This document shows positions 9,196-17,909 of a DNA stretch of 64,000 nt, one piece after another. A program made the translations under genes and the position numbers. The notes beneath the pieces are model-generated. The model saw nothing but the letters and a program-made list of their open reading frames with translations. It was not told the origin of the DNA and made no database searches. Origin of the DNA: DATKEJ01 sp963768715 (GTDB lineage: Bacteria > Bacteroidota > Rhodothermia > Rhodothermales > DATKEJ01); the NCBI GenBank assembly GCA_963768715.1, contig CAVYJC010000005.1, positions 124,001 to 188,000 of the forward strand. The letters run 5' to 3'. Numbering within the stretch: position 1 is the first letter of the stretch; every line of letters begins with the position of its first letter.

Positions 9196-10119
9196 CTAGA
9201 ACCTGAGTACAGCCCCTGCCTTCGCAATCGGCTCTCCAAAAGGTCCGCTCTCGACGGCGGTCCGGGGATGGAGCGACATGTTGTGCATTTTCGCCGATAC
9301 GGCGGCCTCAACCGCTGAGGCGAAGTGGTTTACAATGACGAAAGCGCCCGCCCAGGACGACTTCCTCAGATAGTCGTTGGCGTCGGCATGAATCCCTGCG
9401 TAGTAGTAGAACTGCGCGTCCTCCGGCATGACGGTTTCCGGATCAGCATTGGGCTCGTACGAGTAGTCGTCCCAACCAGGAGCAAACTGAAAGTACTTGC
9501 CGATCAGCTCGTAGTATTGCTGCTCTCCGAAGTACGGTAGCACGTGTGAAAACCCCGCCCCCGTCTCAAGGAATGATGACTGGCGCTCTGCAGCTCGAAT
9601 GTTGTTGAAGAACGCGTCGACCTCGGCGTGCTGTGCCGCCGTCCACGTATCGGGATGCATGAAGTCGGTCTCCGTCAATGTCGGCAGGGCGATATCAGGG
9701 CCGGAATACCCACCGTAGGCATTCAGCCATTCAGCATACTTGATCGGGCTCCAGTTGCCATGCGCGTACGCCTTATAGCCACGCTCACCGTCGTTGCCCT
9801 TGTTCTTCCAGCCGACGTACATGGTTATCAGAGCCGCCTCGGCCGCTACCGAAATGCCCGCCTTCCACCAGGACTGATTGTAGACCTGCCCCAGACCGGG
9901 AATGACTGCGGAGAAGGCAAACGCTTTCACGATGCTCCGTTCACCCGAACCCGCCTCCGCGATTCGCATCGACGGGTCGGTACCGTTAAAGCCGGACGCC
10001 ATGTAAAGTACATCCGTCCTCGGACGCGTCAGCTTACCGTCGGGACCGTCGTCTGCCGCCACCCTGCCGAATGCCAGGGCAACAACGGCGACTGCAAAAA
10101 CGAATCGAGTGCAAGTCAT
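9196..10119 (-). CDS. DUF5683-type membrane-associated protein
   Basis: The 307-residue protein begins with a signal peptide ending near RVAADD. Around residues 60-85 it shows AFSAVIPGLGQVYNQSWWKA, the characteristic PGxGQxYN...WWKA signature of DUF5683 proteins common in Bacteroidota, followed by a hydrophobic helix. The rest is rich in Tyr/Trp and ends in a strand-like GAVLRF. The biochemical role of the family is unknown. It lies 2 bp downstream of the large HExxH/propeller/barrel gene on the same strand and ends a five-gene envelope/secretion run that starts with porU, so it is probably co-transcribed with that group. Confidence 0.8.
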   Translation of the reverse strand: MTCTRFVFAVAVVALAFGRVAADDGPDGKLTRPRTDVLYMASGFNGTDPSMRIAEAGSGERSIVKAFAFSAVIPGLGQVYNQSWWKAGISVAAEAALITMYVGWKNKGNDGERGYKAYAHGNWSPIKYAEWLNAYGGYSGPDIALPTLTETDFMHPDTWTAAQHAEVDAFFNNIRAAERQSSFLETGAGFSHVLPYFGEQQYYELIGKYFQFAPGWDDYSYEPNADPETVMPEDAQFYYYAGIHADANDYLRKSSWAGAFVIVNHFASAVEAAVSAKMHNMSLHPRTAVESGPFGEPIAKAGAVLRF

Positions 10120-10121
10120 TT

Positions 10122-13100
10122 TTAGAGGTCGAAATCAAACAAGACGCCAAAGTGCCAGAGCAGCTCCTTCCCGTATCGAACGGTGTTGTCTCCGTCGGGT
10201 GTGATGAAACCCTCACCCAGACTCACGTCGAAAGCATCGAGTCCGTAGGTCGCGCTCACAAACAATGCGGTCGGCAAGAGATAGAACGACGAAATGCCGA
10301 GTCTAAGCTCAGCCCCGACATCCTTTCGAACCGCGTCGGATCCGGGCCATTCACCCGACCATGCGGCCGCTGCATCCGCGTAAAGCCGCGCATACAGCTT
10401 GTTCAGATGCAGAAACATCACTTGCCTCCGCAAATTCGGCAGGATCGGAACGTGGTACGACATCTGGAGCCACATCGTTTCGTTGCCGCCCAATGCATAA
10501 AAAGGATACCCACGCGCTCCAATCAGCCCGCCGACATAGTCGTTGAAGAAGTCGTCGACCGCACCGCCGAGTATCGTCGATCCCCGGAATCGCAGGCCGA
10601 TCCCGTGACCGGCCCCGCCGCTGCTCAAACCGATCCGTCGAGACCATCGGATGTCGGCCATCAGCCGGTGATTCCTGAAGGAATGGTATTCCGGCACGAG
10701 CGTGCCGTCTTTGACCTCGAAACGATCGAGCAGATTGCCCGGCTGATACTCGTACCCGACTTCCGCGCGAAACCCTTCGGGCAGCACGTCGCTGTTCAGA
10801 TACGGATGCTCTGACTCGAGATAAAGCTTGGCGGTCAACGCGTGCCCGATGAAATAGCGCGTAGAACTGGAGGGAATGGTGAAGCCGGCTTCGTCAGAGA
10901 AGAACGGCTCCGTTCGAACCCGATACGGACTGTAACTGTAACCAAGCTCCAGCATCGAAGCGCGATTCAACTTGCTGCGCGCGTGAACGTCGACCGCCCA
11001 GAGACTGTAAGAAACATCCGTAAACGTCGTGTCGGGGTAGCAGGCCGTGCACGGAAATTCCTCGATCTCGAGACCGTTCTCCAGATTTCTCACGATGTTG
11101 AACAACTCGACGCTGATCTGCGGACTCCACCGCTTATGGAGGAACGGCAGCCCCTTCATGTAATCGAACCGAAGGAACGCGTCGCGCTCAAGCTTCACGA
11201 GACGACCCGGGGCGAAGAAGTCCCCCAGACCGTCCCACTTGGTCGAGGCCGGACCGAACAAGAAGCCGCCGGACAATGAGAGTCCGTCGAGGATCTCCCG
11301 AGAAGCTGTGTACATGCCGATTTTCGTGCTGCGCAACAGCGTCCCGCCCTGGAATCCTCCCGTACCGGGCCCGGCAATGCCCGCACGATCCTTGTTGGGA
11401 TACATGTCGAAACGGATCACCGGGAAAAACGCGAATGAGGTGAACACATCGTCGTATTTCTTCGGTGCTTCGGCTGAATTCCAGATCTTGTCGAACCCCG
11501 AGACGGCCGAATCGTCCGCCTCGTTCAACTTCTGCCAGTCAAATTTCGAATCGGCGGGCGCGTTCTTTCGAACGACCGAAGGAGGCGAGTAGTGCGTCTC
11601 TTCGACCGTCGTCGGATCATCGAGTACCGCGATCTTGAACCCCTCACCGGTAAACAACTCGAAGACAACGGCTCCCGACGGGCTCACGTCGGGCGAAAAG
11701 GCGCCCCCAATCACATTGGTAATTTGCTCGGTCGTATCGGCAGACGATTCCGGATGCAGGGGCGTCCGATAGAGATTGAAAATTCCCGACCTGTCGGAAG
11801 AAAAGTACAGCCATTTCCCATCCGGACTGACCGCGGGATCACGCTCGTCGTCACGCGTCGCAAGCACGACTGTCGGTTTCGAGCCGTCCGGGTGAACGCG
11901 GTAGAGATCACGGGCCGACGTGTGTCCTCCCACCGCGAAGTATATCCATTCACCGCTTGGATCCCACGACGGACTGTAGACCTGGGTCCCGTCGTTGTAC
12001 GTCGTCGCGGAGACAGCGGGGGCACCCTCGGTGAGCACCTTCAGATTCGTCGTTCCGTCAGATTGTGATACGAAGGCGATGGCGCCGGATGGTCCTACCG
12101 CCGGATCCGACGCGCGTGCTTCGTGGGTCAGTCGGGTCGTTTTTTTTGACTGGACGTCGATCTGGTAGAGATCCGCGTACGTGTGTCCTTGGTCCGTGTC
12201 GACATCACGCGCGAACACGACCTTCGTCCCGTCAGCATTCCAGCTTACAGCCTCGTTCACTGCACCCGTGAGGGAATGTCCGAACGCACACGTGTACTCG
12301 GGCTCGACCGGCGTGTAACGACCGAGATCGTACACCATATCCTCTCCAGACTCGGCCGATCGGATGTACAGCGCAAATCGCCGGTAGTCTTCTCCACGGT
12401 TCGATACATACACTACCCGATCGCCGTCCGGACCGAATCTCGGCGAGTGATTGAAGAACCCCTCCGATTCGAGAAGACGAGGCTCGGTCAACCCCGGCAT
12501 CAAGTCTTTTGTGGCGTCGGCGTAACCCGTCTTCAAGGCATTCATCCAGTTGGAGAACACAGAGTCGGCCGGTATTCCGACGGCGTCGTGCAGCGCACGC
12601 TCCATGTTCCAATTGGACCAACTCGACAGCTGCGCACTGATCTTGCGGAGCACATCCTCGCCATAAGTGTCGGCGAGATAGGTCGAGAACGCATAGCCCT
12701 GATTGTATACCTGTTCACGCTCGAGGGACGTCTTGGATATGAGATCGCCCATCGTCGTGAGATTCAACTCGTGACCGCTCAAGACGCGAGCACGCAGGAG
12801 CATGTCGCGATGGGTGTCCCAGTGATCGTACTTCAGGCCGAGTCGCTGAAACTGTGCCGTTCCCTCGGCAAACCAGGCAGGATTGTTCAGAATAGGAATC
12901 GGATAACTCACGATTCCGTCCGGATACCCGTATAGCACGTCGGGGCGGCGGACATCCTCGTAGTGGAGCCACTGCAGGTAATAGAAGGGCATCGTGCGCC
13001 CCCCCTTCATCGTCTTCTGGACCTGAACGATGTGCGTGAACTCGTGGGCGATTACGTTCCGAAGCCAGTTCGATTCGCCTCGAAGCGGGGTATCGAGAGC

Positions 13101-13472
13101 GGGCGCCCAGATATCGATTTTGTTGTCGAAGAAATAGGCCGCGCCGTTGGAGTAGTCCTCGAAATCCTTCAGCACGATCGAGACCTTTCCCTGCGGCTCG
13201 TACTCATAAAGCGATGTGATGGGCCCGTAGACATCCTCCGCGACGCGGGCGGCCACGCGAGCCGACCGATCGGATCCCTCAGCGGTCGAATCCGCATGGA
13301 AATGAACCAGAAAATGTTCGGTCTCTATCGTGTACCAGTGAAGATCGGGGCGAACGTAATCGTAGTACCCGACTCGCTCCTGACCGCGCGCAGCTATCGC
13401 AAGACACAGGAGCATGGCGATGCCCGCTGGACCGAACTTCAAGAGTCGCGCTATGGTGCTTCGAAGACTCAT
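10122..13472 (-). CDS. Secreted gluzincin-like protein: HExxH domain, TolB-like propeller, outer-membrane barrel
   Basis: The 1116-residue protein has a signal peptide (cleavage near AARGQ), then a metallopeptidase-like domain with HEFTHIVQ (His133, Glu134, His137) and a downstream WFAEGTAQF (Glu193) that would supply the third zinc ligand. The middle (about 320-620) carries WD40-like/TolB blades such as SPRFGPDGDRVVYVS and DPAVSPDGKWLYFSSDRSG. The last third is strand-rich and ends in FGVLFDFDL, consistent with an outer-membrane barrel. Motifs for zinc binding are intact, so activity is plausible but unproven. The start overlaps the stop of the M6-like gene by 4 nt. A paralogue with the same architecture lies at 42630-45626. 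Confidence 0.82.
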   Translation of the reverse strand: MSLRSTIARLLKFGPAGIAMLLCLAIAARGQERVGYYDYVRPDLHWYTIETEHFLVHFHADSTAEGSDRSARVAARVAEDVYGPITSLYEYEPQGKVSIVLKDFEDYSNGAAYFFDNKIDIWAPALDTPLRGESNWLRNVIAHEFTHIVQVQKTMKGGRTMPFYYLQWLHYEDVRRPDVLYGYPDGIVSYPIPILNNPAWFAEGTAQFQRLGLKYDHWDTHRDMLLRARVLSGHELNLTTMGDLISKTSLEREQVYNQGYAFSTYLADTYGEDVLRKISAQLSSWSNWNMERALHDAVGIPADSVFSNWMNALKTGYADATKDLMPGLTEPRLLESEGFFNHSPRFGPDGDRVVYVSNRGEDYRRFALYIRSAESGEDMVYDLGRYTPVEPEYTCAFGHSLTGAVNEAVSWNADGTKVVFARDVDTDQGHTYADLYQIDVQSKKTTRLTHEARASDPAVGPSGAIAFVSQSDGTTNLKVLTEGAPAVSATTYNDGTQVYSPSWDPSGEWIYFAVGGHTSARDLYRVHPDGSKPTVVLATRDDERDPAVSPDGKWLYFSSDRSGIFNLYRTPLHPESSADTTEQITNVIGGAFSPDVSPSGAVVFELFTGEGFKIAVLDDPTTVEETHYSPPSVVRKNAPADSKFDWQKLNEADDSAVSGFDKIWNSAEAPKKYDDVFTSFAFFPVIRFDMYPNKDRAGIAGPGTGGFQGGTLLRSTKIGMYTASREILDGLSLSGGFLFGPASTKWDGLGDFFAPGRLVKLERDAFLRFDYMKGLPFLHKRWSPQISVELFNIVRNLENGLEIEEFPCTACYPDTTFTDVSYSLWAVDVHARSKLNRASMLELGYSYSPYRVRTEPFFSDEAGFTIPSSSTRYFIGHALTAKLYLESEHPYLNSDVLPEGFRAEVGYEYQPGNLLDRFEVKDGTLVPEYHSFRNHRLMADIRWSRRIGLSSGGAGHGIGLRFRGSTILGGAVDDFFNDYVGGLIGARGYPFYALGGNETMWLQMSYHVPILPNLRRQVMFLHLNKLYARLYADAAAAWSGEWPGSDAVRKDVGAELRLGISSFYLLPTALFVSATYGLDAFDVSLGEGFITPDGDNTVRYGKELLWHFGVLFDFDL

Positions 13473-16400
13473 CGTATTACGGCGATCGAATAGAGCTTCG
13501 TGTCAGTGCGGCCGCCGGTTGTCTTCGCGCGGACCCGCGCGAAGTAGACGCCGCTCGCAACATTCGGACGCCATTCAAATTCCACTGGAACGGCCGCCGT
13601 ATGAATCTCCGCATCCAGCGAATGCACCAGATTCCCGGCGAGATCGATGATCTTGACCTCGACGGTACTCGGCTCGGACGTCGCAACGCGCAGGTGGGTA
13701 ACGCCGTCCTGCACCGGATTGGGCCAGTTGTACGTTTCCGACCCCACAATCAGCCCCTGGTCGGAGCCGCCCGGGAGTGGACCCGTTCCACCATCGACAA
13801 AACTTCGGTTCATCGCATCGCCGTTCAGCTCCGTCCATTCGCCACCGCTCAGCCCATCAATACTCCAGCCGGCGAGTTTACCAGATGCAGATACAGTATA
13901 TATATAACTATCTGTAATAATTGGTGTTACACTAATGCTGCCTCCGACGGCAAGGGGGAAGCCTTCTCGGACTTTCGGGCGGTCACCGAGCTTGTACGCG
14001 TACAGGTAGCCGTCGGTCAGGCCAAGCACTATGTCGGGTCGGGATTCTCCCTCGAATGTCGCCACCAACGGCTGCGTCTTGGACGTCCCATGCAGGCGGA
14101 TCGGGAAGCCTGCTGCCGGCGCACCCTCGCGCGAGAAGGCTTGCAGCGTCGAGTCTGCGGTAACGAGGACTTCCAGCAGACCATCGCCGTCGGTGTCCAC
14201 CAGGATGGGCCAACGTGACGGCGATCCCCCGTCGACCTCCACCTCAACAACGCGCTCGTCAGCGCCAAGAATCGTCAGTCGATCCGCCCCTGGCGACGTT
14301 ATCGCGGCTATCACACCCAGTGGATCACGGCCGGCTACGACCTGCACTGCGTCACCATTCAATGGCGTCGTAAAATTCCACTCGTTGGTTGCCGATTCCA
14401 TGTGCCAGGTTTGCGCCCTGTCGCGGCCGACGACCAGAATATCTCCGTCTGCGAGGGCGGCGAGTGAGACGACGCCCCCGCCACTGAAAGCGATCAGGTC
14501 GACTGTTTCATCCGGCCTGACGGCAGCCACATAGCCTGTTTCGCCGAGATCGAAGCCGACGTAGTACTCTGTCTGATCGCCTTGACGCACGCCGACCAAT
14601 GGCGTAGATGGCAGAGCGAGACGAATCTCGGCGGGCATAGGGACGAACGGCTGAGGTCGATCCAAGACCGGATCGAGTCGTGTGAAATAGACATCGCCAC
14701 CATCATCCTGCGCAAGGTATGCCAGTGCGTCGCCTCCCGACGGAGACGGTTCCACCACGGGTTTCGTCAAAACGCGCTCGATGCTGCTCAGGAAACGGGC
14801 GTCGGGCCTCGTGATCCACAGCGTCCCCATCGCCGGACCCGTGTAGTAAAGAAGATTCTGGAGACGCGCCGGACCGATCTCGAAAACCATGGTTGAAACC
14901 GATGCGCCGTCTCCGAACTGCGCGTCGAGGGACGGCGTGAGAAAGTCGACCGGTGTAATCGTTGTTCCAGCACGGCTGTACCGAAGCGACATGGTGTTCG
15001 CCGCGGGTCCGAAATTGTCGAGAACAACGAAGCTGGGCCCACCACCGTTCGAATCGCTGTTCGGATAGGTGTCGGGGCCGAATCGATTGGCATACAGGGT
15101 CACCTCCCCCGTTGCCGTTATGGTCGTAATCGGATTGCCCTCGAAATAGAAATCGAAGGGTGTGCCCCGGTCGAACGGAACGGCAAACGGATTCCCCGAG
15201 GGAAATCCCAGATCTGGAGCGGAGTCGGCCTCTTCGAGATCGACACCACGATAAGTGGGGTTCACGTTGACGGCATTCGAGGCAAGGCCTTCAGAGATTA
15301 CGCGCTCATCGATGTGCCAGATCAGGATCCCGCCGTTTCGCAGCGTCCCCGAATCATCGATACCTCCTGGGAGCGCCCAGTCAAAATCATCTGCGTCAAT
15401 GAGCACCCCTTCGAAATCGTCCTGACTGAAGGAGGTGAAGCCCTGGGCATCGACATCGAAGTGCTGCTCAACGATGGACCCGTCACGCCAGACCTTGAGG
15501 TTGAGTCCGTCGCCATCGACGTCGCGACGGCGGACTTCAGCGAGAAAGTACTCCGTCGACGATACCGGGACGAGCGCCTGATCCAAATATGCAGTCAACT
15601 CTATTTCCTGCTCTTCCGGCCCCACCAGCTCAAACGGTGTCGTCCATCCCAGATAGAAACGCGTCCAGGCAGAAGGTTCAGGCGGCAGGATACCTCCGTA
15701 GGCGAAGATCCCCAGCGGATCCATGAGCCCGTACGGTCCGATCGCACTCGAGCCGTCGGACGTGTTGAACAGATCCGGAACACCAAGAAAGTTGAAGAAC
15801 GACGCGGCGAGTAAGCCGTTGATCGAAAGTTCGAGCAAGAAAGGCTCGTCTGAGATGGGATCCACTCCGCGTTTCGATTCGGTCTCGGGGATGAGCGCCG
15901 TGTTATCTACACGTAAACCTTTAAATAATATACTGTTGTCCCCATCGACGAGCGTTTCCGGGCCGAAGAACAGTGATGGCAGATCTTCGGGCGTCCGATC
16001 GAGCGTTGTGCCAGTGAGCTCGATGTCGCGGCCAGTCCCGGCGTGAAAGATCAGAAACGCTGTATGGTCGGGATCGAGTCCTGAGGCGTCGAATGCGATC
16101 TGCTGATTGGCAATGGTCCAAGCCTCGTCGACGAGTGCCTGGAGACGGGCGCGCTGGGCGGGGCTGTCGGAGTCCGGTCCGACCGGTGCATAGTCGCCCA
16201 TCGTACCCGAAACGCGTACAATCCCAGGCAGGAGATGCGTTCGGATCGAAGTCTGCCCCCGCGAAACGTGGTCGAGATAATTGGCAAGGAAGTCGAGGTG
16301 GGCACCGAAGTACGTTTCGTCGTGAGGAAGCGGATCCACCCGCGTCTCCAGATCCTCGAACATCGTTCCGCCAAACACCCCGTCGCCGGTCGAGAAACGA

Positions 16401-16600
16401 CTGCTGTCGGGCTGAAATTCGACCTGCAGGGCAACGACGTCGTACTGCGGCGCAGCGGGATGCCGCAGTCGCCCCCCCGGTTCCTCGGCGTTACGGCTGC
16501 CTACCTGGGCGGCAGCCGTCGAAAGCACAATGAACGAGAGGGAGCAACAGAGTATCCCTGAGCGAATCCACTGCCGGTTGCAAAGATCCGGCCTCGCCAT
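13469..16600 (-). CDS. M6-like pseudo-peptidase with T9SS C-terminal sorting domain
   Basis: The 1043-residue protein has a signal peptide (cleavage near TAAAQ), a region resembling the M6 (immune inhibitor A) fold with a FLGVPDLFNT segment (261-270) and GPYGLMDPLGIF (278-289), then SAWTRFYLGW. In active M6 enzymes HExxH immediately precedes LGxPDLY. Here the matching residues are 256-260, ASFFN, so the zinc-binding and catalytic residues are gone. The middle contains propeller-like repeats. The end (about 960-1043) is a typical T9SS sorting domain with NWPNPVQDG, VEVKIIDLAGNLV and SGVYFARVRA. It lies between porV and a metallopeptidase-like gene and overlaps the latter. It is probably a surface or secreted binding protein. 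Confidence 0.82.
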   Translation of the reverse strand: MARPDLCNRQWIRSGILCCSLSFIVLSTAAAQVGSRNAEEPGGRLRHPAAPQYDVVALQVEFQPDSSRFSTGDGVFGGTMFEDLETRVDPLPHDETYFGAHLDFLANYLDHVSRGQTSIRTHLLPGIVRVSGTMGDYAPVGPDSDSPAQRARLQALVDEAWTIANQQIAFDASGLDPDHTAFLIFHAGTGRDIELTGTTLDRTPEDLPSLFFGPETLVDGDNSILFKGLRVDNTALIPETESKRGVDPISDEPFLLELSINGLLAASFFNFLGVPDLFNTSDGSSAIGPYGLMDPLGIFAYGGILPPEPSAWTRFYLGWTTPFELVGPEEQEIELTAYLDQALVPVSSTEYFLAEVRRRDVDGDGLNLKVWRDGSIVEQHFDVDAQGFTSFSQDDFEGVLIDADDFDWALPGGIDDSGTLRNGGILIWHIDERVISEGLASNAVNVNPTYRGVDLEEADSAPDLGFPSGNPFAVPFDRGTPFDFYFEGNPITTITATGEVTLYANRFGPDTYPNSDSNGGGPSFVVLDNFGPAANTMSLRYSRAGTTITPVDFLTPSLDAQFGDGASVSTMVFEIGPARLQNLLYYTGPAMGTLWITRPDARFLSSIERVLTKPVVEPSPSGGDALAYLAQDDGGDVYFTRLDPVLDRPQPFVPMPAEIRLALPSTPLVGVRQGDQTEYYVGFDLGETGYVAAVRPDETVDLIAFSGGGVVSLAALADGDILVVGRDRAQTWHMESATNEWNFTTPLNGDAVQVVAGRDPLGVIAAITSPGADRLTILGADERVVEVEVDGGSPSRWPILVDTDGDGLLEVLVTADSTLQAFSREGAPAAGFPIRLHGTSKTQPLVATFEGESRPDIVLGLTDGYLYAYKLGDRPKVREGFPLAVGGSISVTPIITDSYIYTVSASGKLAGWSIDGLSGGEWTELNGDAMNRSFVDGGTGPLPGGSDQGLIVGSETYNWPNPVQDGVTHLRVATSEPSTVEVKIIDLAGNLVHSLDAEIHTAAVPVEFEWRPNVASGVYFARVRAKTTGGRTDTKLYSIAVIR

Positions 16601-16630
16601 GATCTGGTCAGGTGTGGGGTTCGCTTTGCC

Positions 16631-17777
16631 TTACCGGCCTACGATGACCGAGAATCGGATCGTGTCCGCAAGAGGATGGTTCTCTTGGAGCGGGTAAATG
16701 TAGGAGAAGTCGACTCCGAGGATGTTGTATCGGATGCCGGCGCCGAGCGTCAGAAACTCGCGGTTTCCGTTGTCCGGATTCTCGTAGAAATAGCCGCCGC
16801 GGAGCGCGAACAGATTGTTATACCAGTACTCAAGGCCAAGACCAATCGTCAACTGGTCAATGACCGACAGCTTTGCCGATATCCCGCTGTTCCTGCGTGC
16901 CCCGGTTGACGTCAATCGATTTCCATGAGGAAAAGATCGCCTTGTACCACGACGACGCCCCGGTTGAGTCACGGTCCACCAGCAGTTTTGTAAAATCGTT
17001 GGTAATCCGCAACGAGTTGTACTGATCAAACTGCATGATGTAGCTCCAGCCGAAACGGAGGTTCGTCGGAATGGGGTCGCTTTGCTCCGAATCCGAATAC
17101 TGGATCGTCGGCCCCATGTTGGCCAGGTTGAAGCCGAAGGAGGCACGGCTCTTGACGCCGCCCGCACGGAACTCGGCGGTCTTGAACAGACCTGCAAGGT
17201 CAAATCCTACAGAAACACCCGCCTTCGTCTCCTGGGCGCCGACCGTTTGACCCGGCGCAAGGTTGGAATAGATCAGACGCAGACCCGTACCGAGGCCGAA
17301 TTTCTGGCTGACCTTAAAGCCGTATGCGCCGCCGACTGCGACATCGTACGACCTGAATGTGCCACATGGATTATTGAACTCGTCACGGCACTCATGCTCA
17401 CCGAGATTCAGATAGGTGATGTGCATGCCGAACGTGCCCCAATCCGGCACATTGTACTTGCCGGAAACGTAATCGAAGAATAGCCCGGCATCGAACTGGG
17501 GGAGCCACTGAGAGTGCGTAATAGAACCCTCGACACCCTCCTGAAAGGCCAATCCAGCCGGGTTCCAGAACACGGCGTTCGCATCCGAGGCGACGGCAAC
17601 GTTGGCGTTGCCCATGCCGGATGCACGGCTGTCCGGCTCGATCTGGAGGAACGGTACGGCGGCCGCACCGACCTGACCCATAGCTGTTTGGTGGAGGGCA
17701 GGGGTCAAGAAAAACAGAATCCCCAGCGCCGTTCCCAGCATCCGGGACCGCAATTCGGTCACTATCATCGTCTTCAT
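16631..17777 (-). pseudogene. porV: Type IX secretion outer-membrane protein PorV, interrupted by a +1 frameshift
   Basis: The product starts with a signal peptide and the family signature VPFLQIEPDSRASGMGNANV followed by AVFWNPAGLA, as in PorV/PorQ outer-membrane barrels. PorV shuttles type IX cargo from the translocon to the PorU sortase complex. The frame from 17777 fails near 16900; the neighbouring frame then gives the expected C-terminal barrel LTIGLGLEYWYNNLFALRGG and YFYENPD, ending at 16631. A short GC run (gccccgg, 16899-16905) carries the extra base. Being directly downstream of porU, as in known T9SS bacteria, supports PorV over PorQ. Because the protein should be needed for secretion, a sequencing error is likely. 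Confidence 0.85.
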
Positions 17778-17795
17778 TCCAGGTTAGTAAGTATC

Positions 17796-17820
17796 AGAGT
17801 GCCGATTCGGATCGGACTCT
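17796..17820. other. Hairpin in the porU-porV intergenic region
   Basis: AGAGT pairs with ACTCT and CCGAT with ATCGG around a 4-nt loop, with one bulged base, in the 132-bp gap between porU and porV. On the minus strand it falls in the porV leader and has no clear U-tract. It could be an mRNA-stability element or weak terminator. The pairing is seen; the role is inferred. Confidence 0.35.
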
Positions 17821-17909
17821 GGCAGGGCAGTATCTGCCTCAAAACTGCAGTACCGAAATGTTATAGGCTTTGGACTTTGATAGAGGCTCTTGAATCACGT
17901 GCTCCAGAA

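Noticed and set aside
13469..16600. Active M6 metallopeptidase
   Set aside because: The HExxH residues are replaced by ASFFN, so I call it a pseudo-peptidase.
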